The position numbers were made by a program, and so were the translations under genes. From Capnocytophaga catalasegens (lineage in GTDB: Bacteria > Bacteroidota > Bacteroidia > Flavobacteriales > Flavobacteriaceae), in assembly GCF_026005215.1 (NCBI RefSeq), contig NZ_BPMA01000012.1:1-64000 (forward strand): DNA of 64,000 nt, read 5' to 3'. Below the pieces are notes generated by a model, which was not told where the DNA came from, did no database searches, and saw only the letters and a program-made list of their open reading frames with translations. The stretch's first letter is position 1. Each line of letters opens with the position of its first letter. This document shows positions 48,699 through 56,777 of the stretch, one piece after another.

Positions 48699-50216
48699 TT
48701 ATCCTTGTGGTTTAAAAGAAATCTCTACCTGCTTATCATTGATGATATTTTCTATGGCTTTATTTAATATATCTTTTAGTTGCTTAGCGGTTTTATCCAA
48801 TTCATAAATACCTGCCTGTTCATTGTATATAGCATCTTTTTCCAAAAAATTATCTAGTGTAAATTCTTTACAAGGGTAATTTATTTCAGAATTATGATAA
48901 AGTTTGGCAATTTCCTTTTGCTTTTGTTCAGGGAAATTGGGAATATTTATTAATTCAAATTGATAAATAGTAAAACTATCTGCTCCTGAACCTGTAATCG
49001 ATATATTTTTTATATAACCTTTATGTCTTAAAAAAAACAAAAATTCATTTATAAATATTGTTTTATACAAACTTTGTTCTTCAAAAGATATATGTACATT
49101 ATCAATATTTGTAATTGTCCTACTAATTTCCTCACAAAATATGATGGACCTCCCCATATCTCCTCTACAAGAAAACACTATTTCTCCTTTTTTTATTTCT
49201 TTCAGTTTGTTTGAATTTCCTACATATGTAAAGCTATCTATAGTATGATATTCTGTGAATTGCTTTGACAAACAAAGCCTATAAAACTTTTTGGTATATT
49301 TTTCAGAATAGATACTTTTTCCGATATTGCTTTCTTGTAAATTTTGTCCTCTTGTTATGTTTACTTTACCATTATTTAATTCTAAAAAATTACAAACTCC
49401 ATATTTATAATTCTTGACAATATGGTCAAATTCCTTAAACTCCTTAGAATACAATCCAGTATCCAATCTACCTACTTCTTCTATTTCTGAAATAGTAGGT
49501 AGCGAATATTCAAATTGGTTAGGTAATTGATTATCTAAAAGTTCTTTTTCTATATTTTCTAAAATGGCTTGGTGGCGTTGTTTGATAAGTTTTTCCTTAT
49601 TTATAATGGCTTGAGTAAGTATTTCTATAAACTTTATAGTATTTTCTTTATTATGATTTGGCAAAGGTATTTTACAATCTAAAAATAAAGTTTTAGCATG
49701 CCGTATCGTAGCACCTTTGGGTACTATAAAATCTAACTGCTCTCGAAAAATAGGGTGTTTCGTAAATGCTAACAGATAATACTTATGCTCACTTACAGGA
49801 AGTTTATACAAAGCCCCTGAAAGCATATAATTTGGATAATCTTTATCTAAGATAACTATTTCCCCAATATTGCTATCTTTTGAAATAATTAAGTCCCCTT
49901 CCTTCAAATCCATTTTTACAAAACTACTCGGCATTATCGGTACAGCCGTTTCATTTGTTATTTCTGGTAAATATGAATGCTCTTGTAATGCCTTTGTTCG
50001 TATAAAATAATGTGTTGATTGACTTATATAATTCAATGAACCTACTTCTTCTCCTAAATCCTTTCTTTGCAAATTTCTATCTAAAAAATCTTTTACATAA
50101 AGAAGATTTTTATTAGAAATACACAGCTCTTTGTATTGAGATGATGATAAGCTATATTCCTTTTCTAAAATAGAAGACAAAGAAATTTCGTCAGGGGCTT
50201 TAACATAACTATTCAT
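48699..50216 (-). CDS. Specificity subunit S of system 2
   Basis: A 505-residue type I-like specificity protein with two target-recognition regions (about 20-200 and 235-430), a central helical spacer (KLIKQRHQAILENIEKELL) and a C-terminal helical end. It starts with ATG at 50216, 2 nt after the TAG of the nuclease-methylase, so here the S protein is a separate, coupled gene, unlike system 1. It should form a heteromer with the upstream protein as in BcgI, where a nuclease-methylase A subunit pairs with an S-type B subunit. Confidence 0.86.
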   Translation of the reverse strand: MNSYVKAPDEISLSSILEKEYSLSSSQYKELCISNKNLLYVKDFLDRNLQRKDLGEEVGSLNYISQSTHYFIRTKALQEHSYLPEITNETAVPIMPSSFVKMDLKEGDLIISKDSNIGEIVILDKDYPNYMLSGALYKLPVSEHKYYLLAFTKHPIFREQLDFIVPKGATIRHAKTLFLDCKIPLPNHNKENTIKFIEILTQAIINKEKLIKQRHQAILENIEKELLDNQLPNQFEYSLPTISEIEEVGRLDTGLYSKEFKEFDHIVKNYKYGVCNFLELNNGKVNITRGQNLQESNIGKSIYSEKYTKKFYRLCLSKQFTEYHTIDSFTYVGNSNKLKEIKKGEIVFSCRGDMGRSIIFCEEISRTITNIDNVHISFEEQSLYKTIFINEFLFFLRHKGYIKNISITGSGADSFTIYQFELINIPNFPEQKQKEIAKLYHNSEINYPCKEFTLDNFLEKDAIYNEQAGIYELDKTAKQLKDILNKAIENIINDKQVEISFKPQG

Positions 50217-50218
50217 CC

Positions 50219-52429
50219 CTACTTATCTTTAATAAAAATGTTTTTTAATGTTTCTTCTTGGCTTTGGCACCATTGTTTAAAATCTTTAATAGTTTGAGAA
50301 AAATCCTCATCAAGTATCGCCTTGCCTTCGTTATCTATTTCTATCTCAAAGGTTTCGTAGTTTATTTTGTATGTTGGGGCAAAAAACTTCACACGCTTAT
50401 TGGTTTTTACCTCATAACCCACTTTTTCTATCCCTCTGAAAAATACTTGATAATTTTGTTCTTTTAGCTTTTCCAACTCTCTTTGAGTAGGTTTATATGC
50501 CACAATAATAGAAGTATTTACTCCTGTTTCTGCAAACACATTGGCAGGTAGGTCAAAAATGGCAACGATACGCATTTTGTCCATCAACCACTTTCTGGCA
50601 ATCTTGTGGCTATCTATACTGGCAATGGAATTGGATAAAACAATACCCATTCTTCCGCCTTCTTTTAAAATACGATATGCATTTTCAAGAAAAACGATTC
50701 CTAAATCTATTTTAGATTTATTTTTGGCTTCTTTTTTATGAGAAGTTTGCACAATTTCATTATTGATATTTTCTTTTATATCATTTACTAACAAATCTAA
50801 CTGAGAAACCTTATTTTTGTACAAATGCCATAACTCATAGCATTCTATCATTTCTAAATCTTTGTTATCTTTGGGAACAAAGGCTCGGTCATCACCAAAA
50901 GGGGGATTGGTAAGTACCACATCAAATTTTTTAAGTTGACTTCTGTCAGGTCTGTTATCCCAATCTCCTTTTTTATTCATCGAAGGAATGAGTTCCAAAA
51001 TATTTCCCGTACTATCAAATTTATGAGACAAAGAACCATAACCTGCTTTGGCTTCTATGGTAGCATTGCCATCTCCGTTAAGAAGCATATTCAAGGTAGC
51101 AAGCATCACCATTTGCTCGTCAATATCCATTCCGAAAATGTTATTGTCATCTAACTTGCTATCCGAATTTACATAAGATACCGATAAAAAGTCTGCAATT
51201 CCTACGGTTGGGTCAATTACTGTTTCTCCATTTCGTGGATTTACAATGCTTACCAAAAAATCAATTAAAGGCAGAGGCGTAACAAACTGAGCATTTTGGT
51301 CTTTTGAAAAAGGAGTTGCAAATTTGTAAAATACCAACTGATACAAATCTGTTTTGTGAGACCTTACAAACGAATAATCTTGAAATTGACTGACAACTTC
51401 TATCAATACCTTGATGTGATTTTCATTTTTTACATCCAATGGATTTTCGTGCAAAATACGATAATATGTACCCGACGCATCTTCTCTTAATTTGTTGATT
51501 CTGATAATGAATTTCTGTAAATCAGTATCTGCCAAAGTTCTGAAACTTTTTTCTTCTTCTGTAATATAAAAATCTAAAAAGCGAGTATGTTGTTTTTCAT
51601 TTCTTTTTTCGTCATATATTTTGAGAGATAAAATTTGTATCAGAATTTCAAATCCTTTTTGATTGACCATTCCCACTTTATCCATTGTACGCAAAATGCT
51701 ACTCATCGCATCATTAATCTGCGTAGAATGTATCCCTGAAATAATATCCAGATTATGGATTCCTCTTTCTGAACGAATAATTTTCTTGGCCTCCGTCCAT
51801 TCCTTTATCGTGTCAAAATTAGGTATATTGATATATGGGTCTGGCAAATGTAAGGAGAGTTCTTTGGTTTTGCTGTTTTCTCCCTTAGTATTAAATTCTT
51901 CACTATAACGCAAAAATTTCCCATTATACTTACGAAACAAATACAATCTCTCCGTATCATACAAAACTCCTAAACAAAAAGTACGATTACTCTCTTTGAG
52001 ATATGCTTTTAACTGCTTATCCCAAACTTCCAAAACATTTTTATTATTTTCTTTTTTAAATTCAATGGCTACAATTAAATGATCTCTAAGCCATTCCAAA
52101 CTATCGTTATTTTTATTATTATGATAATCCTTATATTTATCAAACCAGTTTTTATCATCAAAAATAGCCGCATCTATTTTAAGTGGTGCAGAAGATTTAT
52201 TTCCTTTTGGAAAATGCAATTCAGTACCTATGTAATCTTTTGTAAAAAGCCCTGAATGAATAATGGCATATAAAAATTGCCATTTGTAATATTGCTCGTT
52301 TAAGTCTCCTTTTTTATTCCTAAAAGAAGTCTTCTTTCCGTAAGTTAAATGTTCTGATAAAAAACAATCAAACTCATTAACCAATTTATATTGTTTATCA
52401 AATTGTTGCTTAGCTTCTGTAAATGTCAT
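50219..52429 (-). CDS. Fused nuclease-N6-adenine methylase, BcgI-like (system 2)
   Basis: A 736-residue protein. The N-terminal region (about 30-180) resembles the HSDR_N/PD-(D/E)XK nuclease fold, with D86 in LKIDAAIF and E123-F124-K125 in VAIEFKKE. The middle is an N6_Mtase domain with motif I VIDPTVGIADFL and catalytic N508-P-P-F511, and the C-terminal part is helical. It does not have DEAD/helicase motifs. Together with the S gene directly downstream it forms a two-subunit type IIB/IIG-like system. Gene order and architecture parallel system 1 but the proteins are only distantly similar, so this is probably independent acquisition. Confidence 0.86.
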   Translation of the reverse strand: MTFTEAKQQFDKQYKLVNEFDCFLSEHLTYGKKTSFRNKKGDLNEQYYKWQFLYAIIHSGLFTKDYIGTELHFPKGNKSSAPLKIDAAIFDDKNWFDKYKDYHNNKNNDSLEWLRDHLIVAIEFKKENNKNVLEVWDKQLKAYLKESNRTFCLGVLYDTERLYLFRKYNGKFLRYSEEFNTKGENSKTKELSLHLPDPYINIPNFDTIKEWTEAKKIIRSERGIHNLDIISGIHSTQINDAMSSILRTMDKVGMVNQKGFEILIQILSLKIYDEKRNEKQHTRFLDFYITEEEKSFRTLADTDLQKFIIRINKLREDASGTYYRILHENPLDVKNENHIKVLIEVVSQFQDYSFVRSHKTDLYQLVFYKFATPFSKDQNAQFVTPLPLIDFLVSIVNPRNGETVIDPTVGIADFLSVSYVNSDSKLDDNNIFGMDIDEQMVMLATLNMLLNGDGNATIEAKAGYGSLSHKFDSTGNILELIPSMNKKGDWDNRPDRSQLKKFDVVLTNPPFGDDRAFVPKDNKDLEMIECYELWHLYKNKVSQLDLLVNDIKENINNEIVQTSHKKEAKNKSKIDLGIVFLENAYRILKEGGRMGIVLSNSIASIDSHKIARKWLMDKMRIVAIFDLPANVFAETGVNTSIIVAYKPTQRELEKLKEQNYQVFFRGIEKVGYEVKTNKRVKFFAPTYKINYETFEIEIDNEGKAILDEDFSQTIKDFKQWCQSQEETLKNIFIKDK

Positions 52430-52473
52430 TTTCTTTTTTTTATATTATTGTACGAATAAACCTATCTATTCAT

Positions 52474-55400
52474 TTACACCACCACATTCACGATTTTTCC
52501 TTTTACGATGATGATTTTCTTTGGAGGATTGCCACCGAGTTGGGCTTGGGTACGCTCGTCTGATAAGATGATTTTTTCCATTTCTTCGGTGGGCATATCC
52601 AACGGCAACTCGATTTTGAAACGCACCTTTCCGTTGAACGACACTGGATATTCTTTGGAATCTTCTACCAAATGTTTTTCCTCAAAAATAGGAAACGGCA
52701 CTCGGCTAATGCTTTCGCTGTGTCCTAAAACTTCCCAAAGTTCCTCGGCGATGTGCGGTGCATACGGCGAAATAAGTACTGCCAAAGGCTCTAAAATCGC
52801 TCGTTTGTTGCACTTGATTTTTTGCAATTCGTTTACCGCAATCATAAACGCCGACACCGAAGTATTGAACGAAAAATGCTCAATATCGTACTCCACTTTT
52901 TTGATGAGCGTGTGCAAGATTTTGTATTCTTCTTTGGTCGGATTTTCATCAGAAATAGCAATCGTATCGCCATCAAAATAAAGATTGTAGAACTTTTTCA
53001 AAAAGCCCGAAACGCCCGTAATTCCGGCGGTGTTCCAAGGTTTTGCCTGTTCCAAAGGTCCAAGAAACATTTCGTACAAACGCAATGTATCTGCTCCGTA
53101 TTGCTCACAAATATCATCAGGATTCACTACGTTGTATTTGGATTTTGACATTTTTTCTACCTCGTGACCTACGATGTATTTGTCCTCTCCCCCCGCCCTC
53201 TCCTTCGGAGAGGGATCTTTTGAGCCTGTTGATGGTGAACTATTTGTAGCATTTACGCCCTTAGTTCCCCCTTCGGGGGTTAGGGGGATTCCACTTTCTA
53301 ATATAAACTCTGCATTGGCAAAGTCTGGTCGCCATTTTTTGAAGCCTTCTACATCTAATTCCGAAGAAGCATTTACCAACGACACATCGGCGTGAATAGC
53401 CTGTACTTTATGGTCTCCGATTTGATTTTTCGATACAAAAGTATTCGTTCCCTCGATGCGATACACAAAGGCACTCGTTCCTAAAATCATTCCCTGATTG
53501 ATGAGCTTTTTAAACGGCTCTTCTTCTTTAATAAAACCTTTGTCTTTGAGGAATTTATTCCAAAAACGGCTGTACAACAAATGCCCCGTAGCGTGTTCGC
53601 TTCCGCCGATGTACAAATCCACCGATTGCCAATAATCGAGGTTTTCTTTTGTGGCAAATTCGTCCTGATTATGAGCGTCCATATAACGCAACCAATACCA
53701 AGACGACCCCGCCCAACCTGGCATCGTGTTGAGTTCGAGAGGGAAAATCCTCTCCCCCGACCCCTCTCTCAAAGAGAGGGGAGCAGCAACAACTTTATTG
53801 TTATCCGCGTCCCAATACCATTCTTTGGCGTTGCCCAGTGGTGGCTGTCCGTCTTCGGTTGGGAGGTATTTTTCTACTTCGGGAAGTTCGATGGGTAAAT
53901 ATTGCGTATCAATGGTTTGAGGCAATCCATTTACATAATAAATTGGGAAAGGTTCGCCCCAATATCTTTGGCGAGAAAACACCGCATCACGCAAACGATA
54001 GTTGATTTTTGCCTCTCCAACGCCCAATTTTTCCAATTCGGAAAGAATTTTTGCGGTAGCTTCTTTGTAATCCATTCCGTTAAGGAAGTCTGAATTTTGT
54101 AATTTGAAACCGCCTTTTTCGGTATATGCACCAGCCTCCCCCGACCCCTCCGAAGGAAGGGAATTAAGTTGGAAAATATTGATAATTTCAGGCATTCCTT
54201 CCGTCCCAGCGAAATGTTTGGCAAAGGCATAATCACGCTCATCACCTGCAGGAACTGCCATCACAGCCCCAGTTCCGTAACCTGCCAACACATAGTCGCC
54301 AATCCAAATTGGAATCGGTTGTTTGGTAATCGGATGCTCGGCATACGCCCCCGTAAACACACCCGAAATGGTTTTGGTATCCGCCATTCTGTCGCGTTCC
54401 GAGCGTTTGGAAGTCGCCTCAATGTAGGCTTCGACCGCTGCTTTTTGCTCAGGCGTAGTGATTGTCTTCACTAATTCGTGTTCAGGAGCCAACGTCAAAT
54501 AAGTTACTCCGAAAATAGTGTCGGGTCTTGTCGTGAAAACCACAATCCCCCGTTCCCCCGAAGGGGGACAAACCGATGCACTTTGCGAAATAGATTCTCT
54601 AACATCTGGTTTCGAGGCTAATTTATTCTGAATATTTTCAATAACAACATCTAAATTGCTTATAACTTCTTCATTTGTAAATCGAATTACTTCAAAGCCA
54701 TACTCATTTAGTATTTTCGTTCTTTCAGCATCTAAAATTTGCTGTTCTTCAGTATTGTGATAACCTCCGTCGATTTCGATAACTAATCTTTTTGAAAGAC
54801 AAACAAAATCAACAATAAAATCTCCTATAAGATGCTGTCTTCTAAATTTGGCTTCTAATTTTTTAGCACTTAGTTGTTCCCACAAAACAGATTCTGCTTG
54901 GGTAGGATTATTGCGCATTTCCTTTGCCTTTTCTATTAGAATATGTGCATTATTTCCTCCTGTCATATAACCTTGCTTAGAAGGTTTATCCGCTTTTGCG
55001 GTTGTTCCCCCTTCGGGGGATAGGGGGAATATTACAGAAGCCCCTTGCGATTTTCCTATCCAATTGCGTTGGCTTTCTTTGATGGATTCGCTCCAATCGA
55101 TTTGCTCCAAACCTTGCAAAAGTCGCTCGGCATAAGCGGTAATTCGCATCGACCATTGGGTCATTTTCTTACGGATAACGGGATGTCCGCCACGCTCCGA
55201 AACGCCATTTACGATTTCGTCATTTGCCAAAACCGTTCCCAAAGCCGGACACCAATTCACCTGCGTTTCCGCCAAATAAGTGAGGCGATATTTGAGAAGC
55301 ATTCGCTGTTTTTCTTCATCGGAAAAGGCGTTCCATTCTTGGGCAGAAAACTCGGGTGTATCTTCGTCGCAAACGGCGTTTACGGCAGTATTTCCTTCTT

Positions 55401-55923
55401 TTTCGAATATTTTTACAAGTTCAGAAATGTCTTCGGCTTTGTCGCTATCGTTGTTATACCACGAATTGAAAAGCTGAATGAAAATCCATTGCGTCCATTT
55501 GTAATAGTCTGGATTGGAAGTGCGTACTTCTCTGCTCCAATCGAACGAAAAGCCGATTTTGTCGAGCTGTTCGCGGTAACGAGCGATGTTTTCTTTGGTA
55601 GTTTTTTCGGGATGTTGCCCTGTCTGAATGGCGTATTGCTCGGCAGGAAGTCCAAAGCTGTCGTAGCCCATTGGGTGTAACACATTATAGCCTTTGTGGC
55701 GTTTGTAACGAGCGAAAATATCCGAAGCAATATACCCCAACGGATGCCCTACGTGCAAACCCGCCCCCGACGGATACGGGAACATATCTAATACATAATA
55801 AGCCTCCCCCAACCCCTCCGAAGGAAGGGCGTCTTTCGAGTTGGGATTTTTGGCTTTGAAAGTTTGGTTTTTAGCCCAATATTTTTGCCATTTGGCTTCG
55901 ATGTCTTTGTGGTTGTAGTTCAT
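52474..55923 (-). CDS. leuS: Leucyl-tRNA synthetase with five in-frame insertions
   Basis: Charges tRNA-Leu. At 1149 residues it is about 200 longer than typical flavobacterial LeuRS (about 930-950). The core is intact: HVGH (57-60), the CP1 editing domain beginning FTTRPDT, and KMSKS in EVEKMSKSKYN. The excess is explained by insertions at about 31-41, 298-460 (including a whole DUF559 nuclease domain), 588-597, 715-725 and 878-914, each encoded by GC-rich hairpin repeats and each located in a loop that varies in the family. No stop or frame break occurs. No second leuS is in the window. I read it as a functional gene that has tolerated repeated invasion. A TACTTTTG box (minus strand, 55997-56004) lies upstream. 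Confidence 0.93.
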   Translation of the reverse strand: MNYNHKDIEAKWQKYWAKNQTFKAKNPNSKDALPSEGLGEAYYVLDMFPYPSGAGLHVGHPLGYIASDIFARYKRHKGYNVLHPMGYDSFGLPAEQYAIQTGQHPEKTTKENIARYREQLDKIGFSFDWSREVRTSNPDYYKWTQWIFIQLFNSWYNNDSDKAEDISELVKIFEKEGNTAVNAVCDEDTPEFSAQEWNAFSDEEKQRMLLKYRLTYLAETQVNWCPALGTVLANDEIVNGVSERGGHPVIRKKMTQWSMRITAYAERLLQGLEQIDWSESIKESQRNWIGKSQGASVIFPLSPEGGTTAKADKPSKQGYMTGGNNAHILIEKAKEMRNNPTQAESVLWEQLSAKKLEAKFRRQHLIGDFIVDFVCLSKRLVIEIDGGYHNTEEQQILDAERTKILNEYGFEVIRFTNEEVISNLDVVIENIQNKLASKPDVRESISQSASVCPPSGERGIVVFTTRPDTIFGVTYLTLAPEHELVKTITTPEQKAAVEAYIEATSKRSERDRMADTKTISGVFTGAYAEHPITKQPIPIWIGDYVLAGYGTGAVMAVPAGDERDYAFAKHFAGTEGMPEIINIFQLNSLPSEGSGEAGAYTEKGGFKLQNSDFLNGMDYKEATAKILSELEKLGVGEAKINYRLRDAVFSRQRYWGEPFPIYYVNGLPQTIDTQYLPIELPEVEKYLPTEDGQPPLGNAKEWYWDADNNKVVAAPLSLREGSGERIFPLELNTMPGWAGSSWYWLRYMDAHNQDEFATKENLDYWQSVDLYIGGSEHATGHLLYSRFWNKFLKDKGFIKEEEPFKKLINQGMILGTSAFVYRIEGTNTFVSKNQIGDHKVQAIHADVSLVNASSELDVEGFKKWRPDFANAEFILESGIPLTPEGGTKGVNATNSSPSTGSKDPSPKERAGGEDKYIVGHEVEKMSKSKYNVVNPDDICEQYGADTLRLYEMFLGPLEQAKPWNTAGITGVSGFLKKFYNLYFDGDTIAISDENPTKEEYKILHTLIKKVEYDIEHFSFNTSVSAFMIAVNELQKIKCNKRAILEPLAVLISPYAPHIAEELWEVLGHSESISRVPFPIFEEKHLVEDSKEYPVSFNGKVRFKIELPLDMPTEEMEKIILSDERTQAQLGGNPPKKIIIVKGKIVNVVV
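53184..53290 (-). mobile_element. Inverted repeat pair in leuS with short spacer
   Basis: Two hairpin repeats face each other: 53264-53290 (plus-strand hairpin CCCCCTTCGGGGG with tail TTAGGGGGATT) and 53184-53214 (minus-strand hairpin of CCCTCTCC/GGAGAGGG with tail GCGGGGGGAGAGG), separated by about 50 nt. The layout equals that around the DUF559 domain but has no gene inside, as for a deletion derivative. It adds about residues 878-914 just before KMSKS. Confidence 0.75.
53749..53781 (-). repeat. Solo hairpin repeat in leuS (residues 715-725)
   Basis: Minus strand: stem CCCCTCTC/GAGAGGGG around TTT, then tail GTCGGGGGAGAGG. Encodes PLSLREGSGER inside LeuRS. Same stem and tail as the unit at 53184-53214. 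Confidence 0.75.
54135..54161 (-). repeat. Solo hairpin repeat in leuS (residues 588-597)
   Basis: Minus strand: stem CCCTTCC/GGAGGGG with loop TTC and tail TCGGGGGAGG. It differs at a single base of 27 from the repeat at 55803-55829, 1.67 kb away, and encodes LPSEGSGEAG. Confidence 0.8.
54545..55030 (-). mobile_element. Inverted-repeat-flanked DUF559 element inside leuS
   Basis: A 486-bp (162-codon) block bounded by inverted repeats at 55004-55030 (plus strand: GTT, CCCCCTTCGGGGG, ATAGGGGGAAT) and 54545-54569 (minus strand: GT, CCCCCTTCGGGGG, AACGGGGGAT). Each end is a hairpin followed by a G-tract tail pointing outward. It contains one DUF559 endonuclease domain in the same frame and orientation as leuS. 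Sits at the entry of the LeuRS editing domain, between GASVIF and VVFTTRPDT. Confidence 0.75.
54619..54966 (-). other. DUF559 (VSR-like) endonuclease domain nested in LeuRS
   Basis: LeuRS residues about 320-435 match stand-alone DUF559 proteins, common in Bacteroidota at about 120 residues: MRNNPTQAESVLWEQL, KFRRQHLIGDFIVDFVC, VIEIDGGYH, and a C-terminal EVIRFTNEEV. Candidate catalytic residues of the VSR-like/PD-(D/E)XK fold are D372, E383, D385 and H389, all present. The region has internal ATGs (54966 and 54918) that could be the ancestral starts, but no stop before the LeuRS C-terminus, so it is translated as part of LeuRS. Whether it still cuts DNA is unknown. Confidence 0.85.
55803..55830 (-). 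repeat. Solo hairpin repeat in leuS (residues 31-41)
   Basis: Minus strand: stem CCCTTCC/GGAGGGG with loop TTC, tail TTGGGGGAGG. Encodes ALPSEGLGEA between KDAx and YYVLD near the LeuRS N-terminus. Nearly identical to 54135-54161. Confidence 0.8.
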
Positions 55924-56204
55924 AAGTTATTCCAGACCCTCTGTAAAAAAGAAGGGATTTTTATTAAATGGTTAATATTATTTTCTAATTAAAATGCAAA
56001 AGTAATAATTTATTTTGTACCGAGCGGAGAAATAAGCTATAAAAAGAAAAGAACTTGCGGAAAGTCAGTTCGTTATAAAGCAATTGAAACTTCTTCAGAG
56101 AGGTAATAAAAATAGGAAGCCGAATGGGTACGTACCCTTTTGCCAACGCATACGCACCGATTGGTTCACGTGAGCGGTCAGTCTGTGAAAAGGCAGATAG
56201 TAAG
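55924..56204. other. Spacer between leuS and rlpA-like gene
   Basis: Contains the leuS -7 box CAAAAGTA (55997-56004, minus strand TACTTTTG). A short open stretch on the plus strand from 56124 does not resemble a known protein and overlaps the rlpA-like gene. Nothing else recognised. Confidence 0.4.
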
Positions 56205-56675
56205 TTACTCGACTATTTCGATATCCACTACAAGTTCTCCTTTATTTTTGTTATCGGTGATGTCCATAAAGGCACGTTTGGTAAGGTCTATCTCGCGTGT
56301 TGTCTTTACGGGTCCTCGGTCGTTTACCGTTACGTAAATCCATTTGCCATTGGCACGATTTATTACTTTGAGTTTTGTTCCGAAAGGTAGGGTTCGGTGA
56401 GCGGCTGTTTGCTTACTATTATCAAAGATAGTTCCGTTGGCGGTTTTACGTCCGTTGAACTTGTCGTGATAATAGGTGGCTACCACGCTGGTTTTGTAGG
56501 GTGTGGTAGGTAACAGATTTGTTTTTTCTGTTTTCTCTTTTTTTTGAGAAGTTATAGTTTTCTTTTTAGTTACAATTGTTTTCTTAGGCATTTTTTTAGT
56601 TATTTTTTGCCCACTACACGATGATATTGCCCCCATCATCAATATAAATAGTGAAAAAATAATAATTTTTTTCAT
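56205..56675 (-). CDS. RlpA-like double-psi beta-barrel lipoprotein
   Basis: A 156-residue envelope lipoprotein: leader with lipobox (SSCSG), a Lys/Thr-rich linker, then a double-psi beta-barrel (RlpA) domain with the signature ATYYHDKFNGRKTANG, PFGTKLKV and VNDRGP. RlpA proteins act on or bind septal peptidoglycan stripped of side chains. There is no SPOR domain here, so it is the short form. The frame extends to 56705, but that lies within the promoter (TTTG at 56730-56733, 19 nt, TACTTTTG at 56703-56710, minus strand), so ATG 56675 or 56678 is used. Confidence 0.88.
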   Translation of the reverse strand: MKKIIIFSLFILMMGAISSCSGQKITKKMPKKTIVTKKKTITSQKKEKTEKTNLLPTTPYKTSVVATYYHDKFNGRKTANGTIFDNSKQTAAHRTLPFGTKLKVINRANGKWIYVTVNDRGPVKTTREIDLTKRAFMDITDNKNKGELVVDIEIVE

Positions 56676-56702
56676 CATCTTATTAGTATGAAATTCGAAA
56701 AA

Positions 56703-56733
56703 CAAAAGTACAATTTTTTACAAAAAAATCAAA
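56703..56733 (-). promoter_or_regulatory. Promoter of the rlpA-like gene
   Basis: Minus strand TTTG (56730-56733), 19-nt spacer, TACTTTTG (56703-56710): full consensus match. Confidence 0.75.
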
Positions 56734-56777
56734 ATAGAATTTTTCTGTAATTAAAATCTATCAGTCAGCAGGTATGA

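Noticed and set aside
54545-55030. Intein or self-splicing intron in leuS
   Set aside because: No intein splicing motifs (N-terminal Cys/Ser, terminal His-Asn) and no recognisable group I or II core; the block is only hairpins plus the DUF559 domain. It most likely stays in the protein.
52474-55923. leuS as a pseudogene
   Set aside because: Despite the insertions the frame is intact from ATG to stop, HVGH and KMSKS are present, and every insertion falls in a variable loop.
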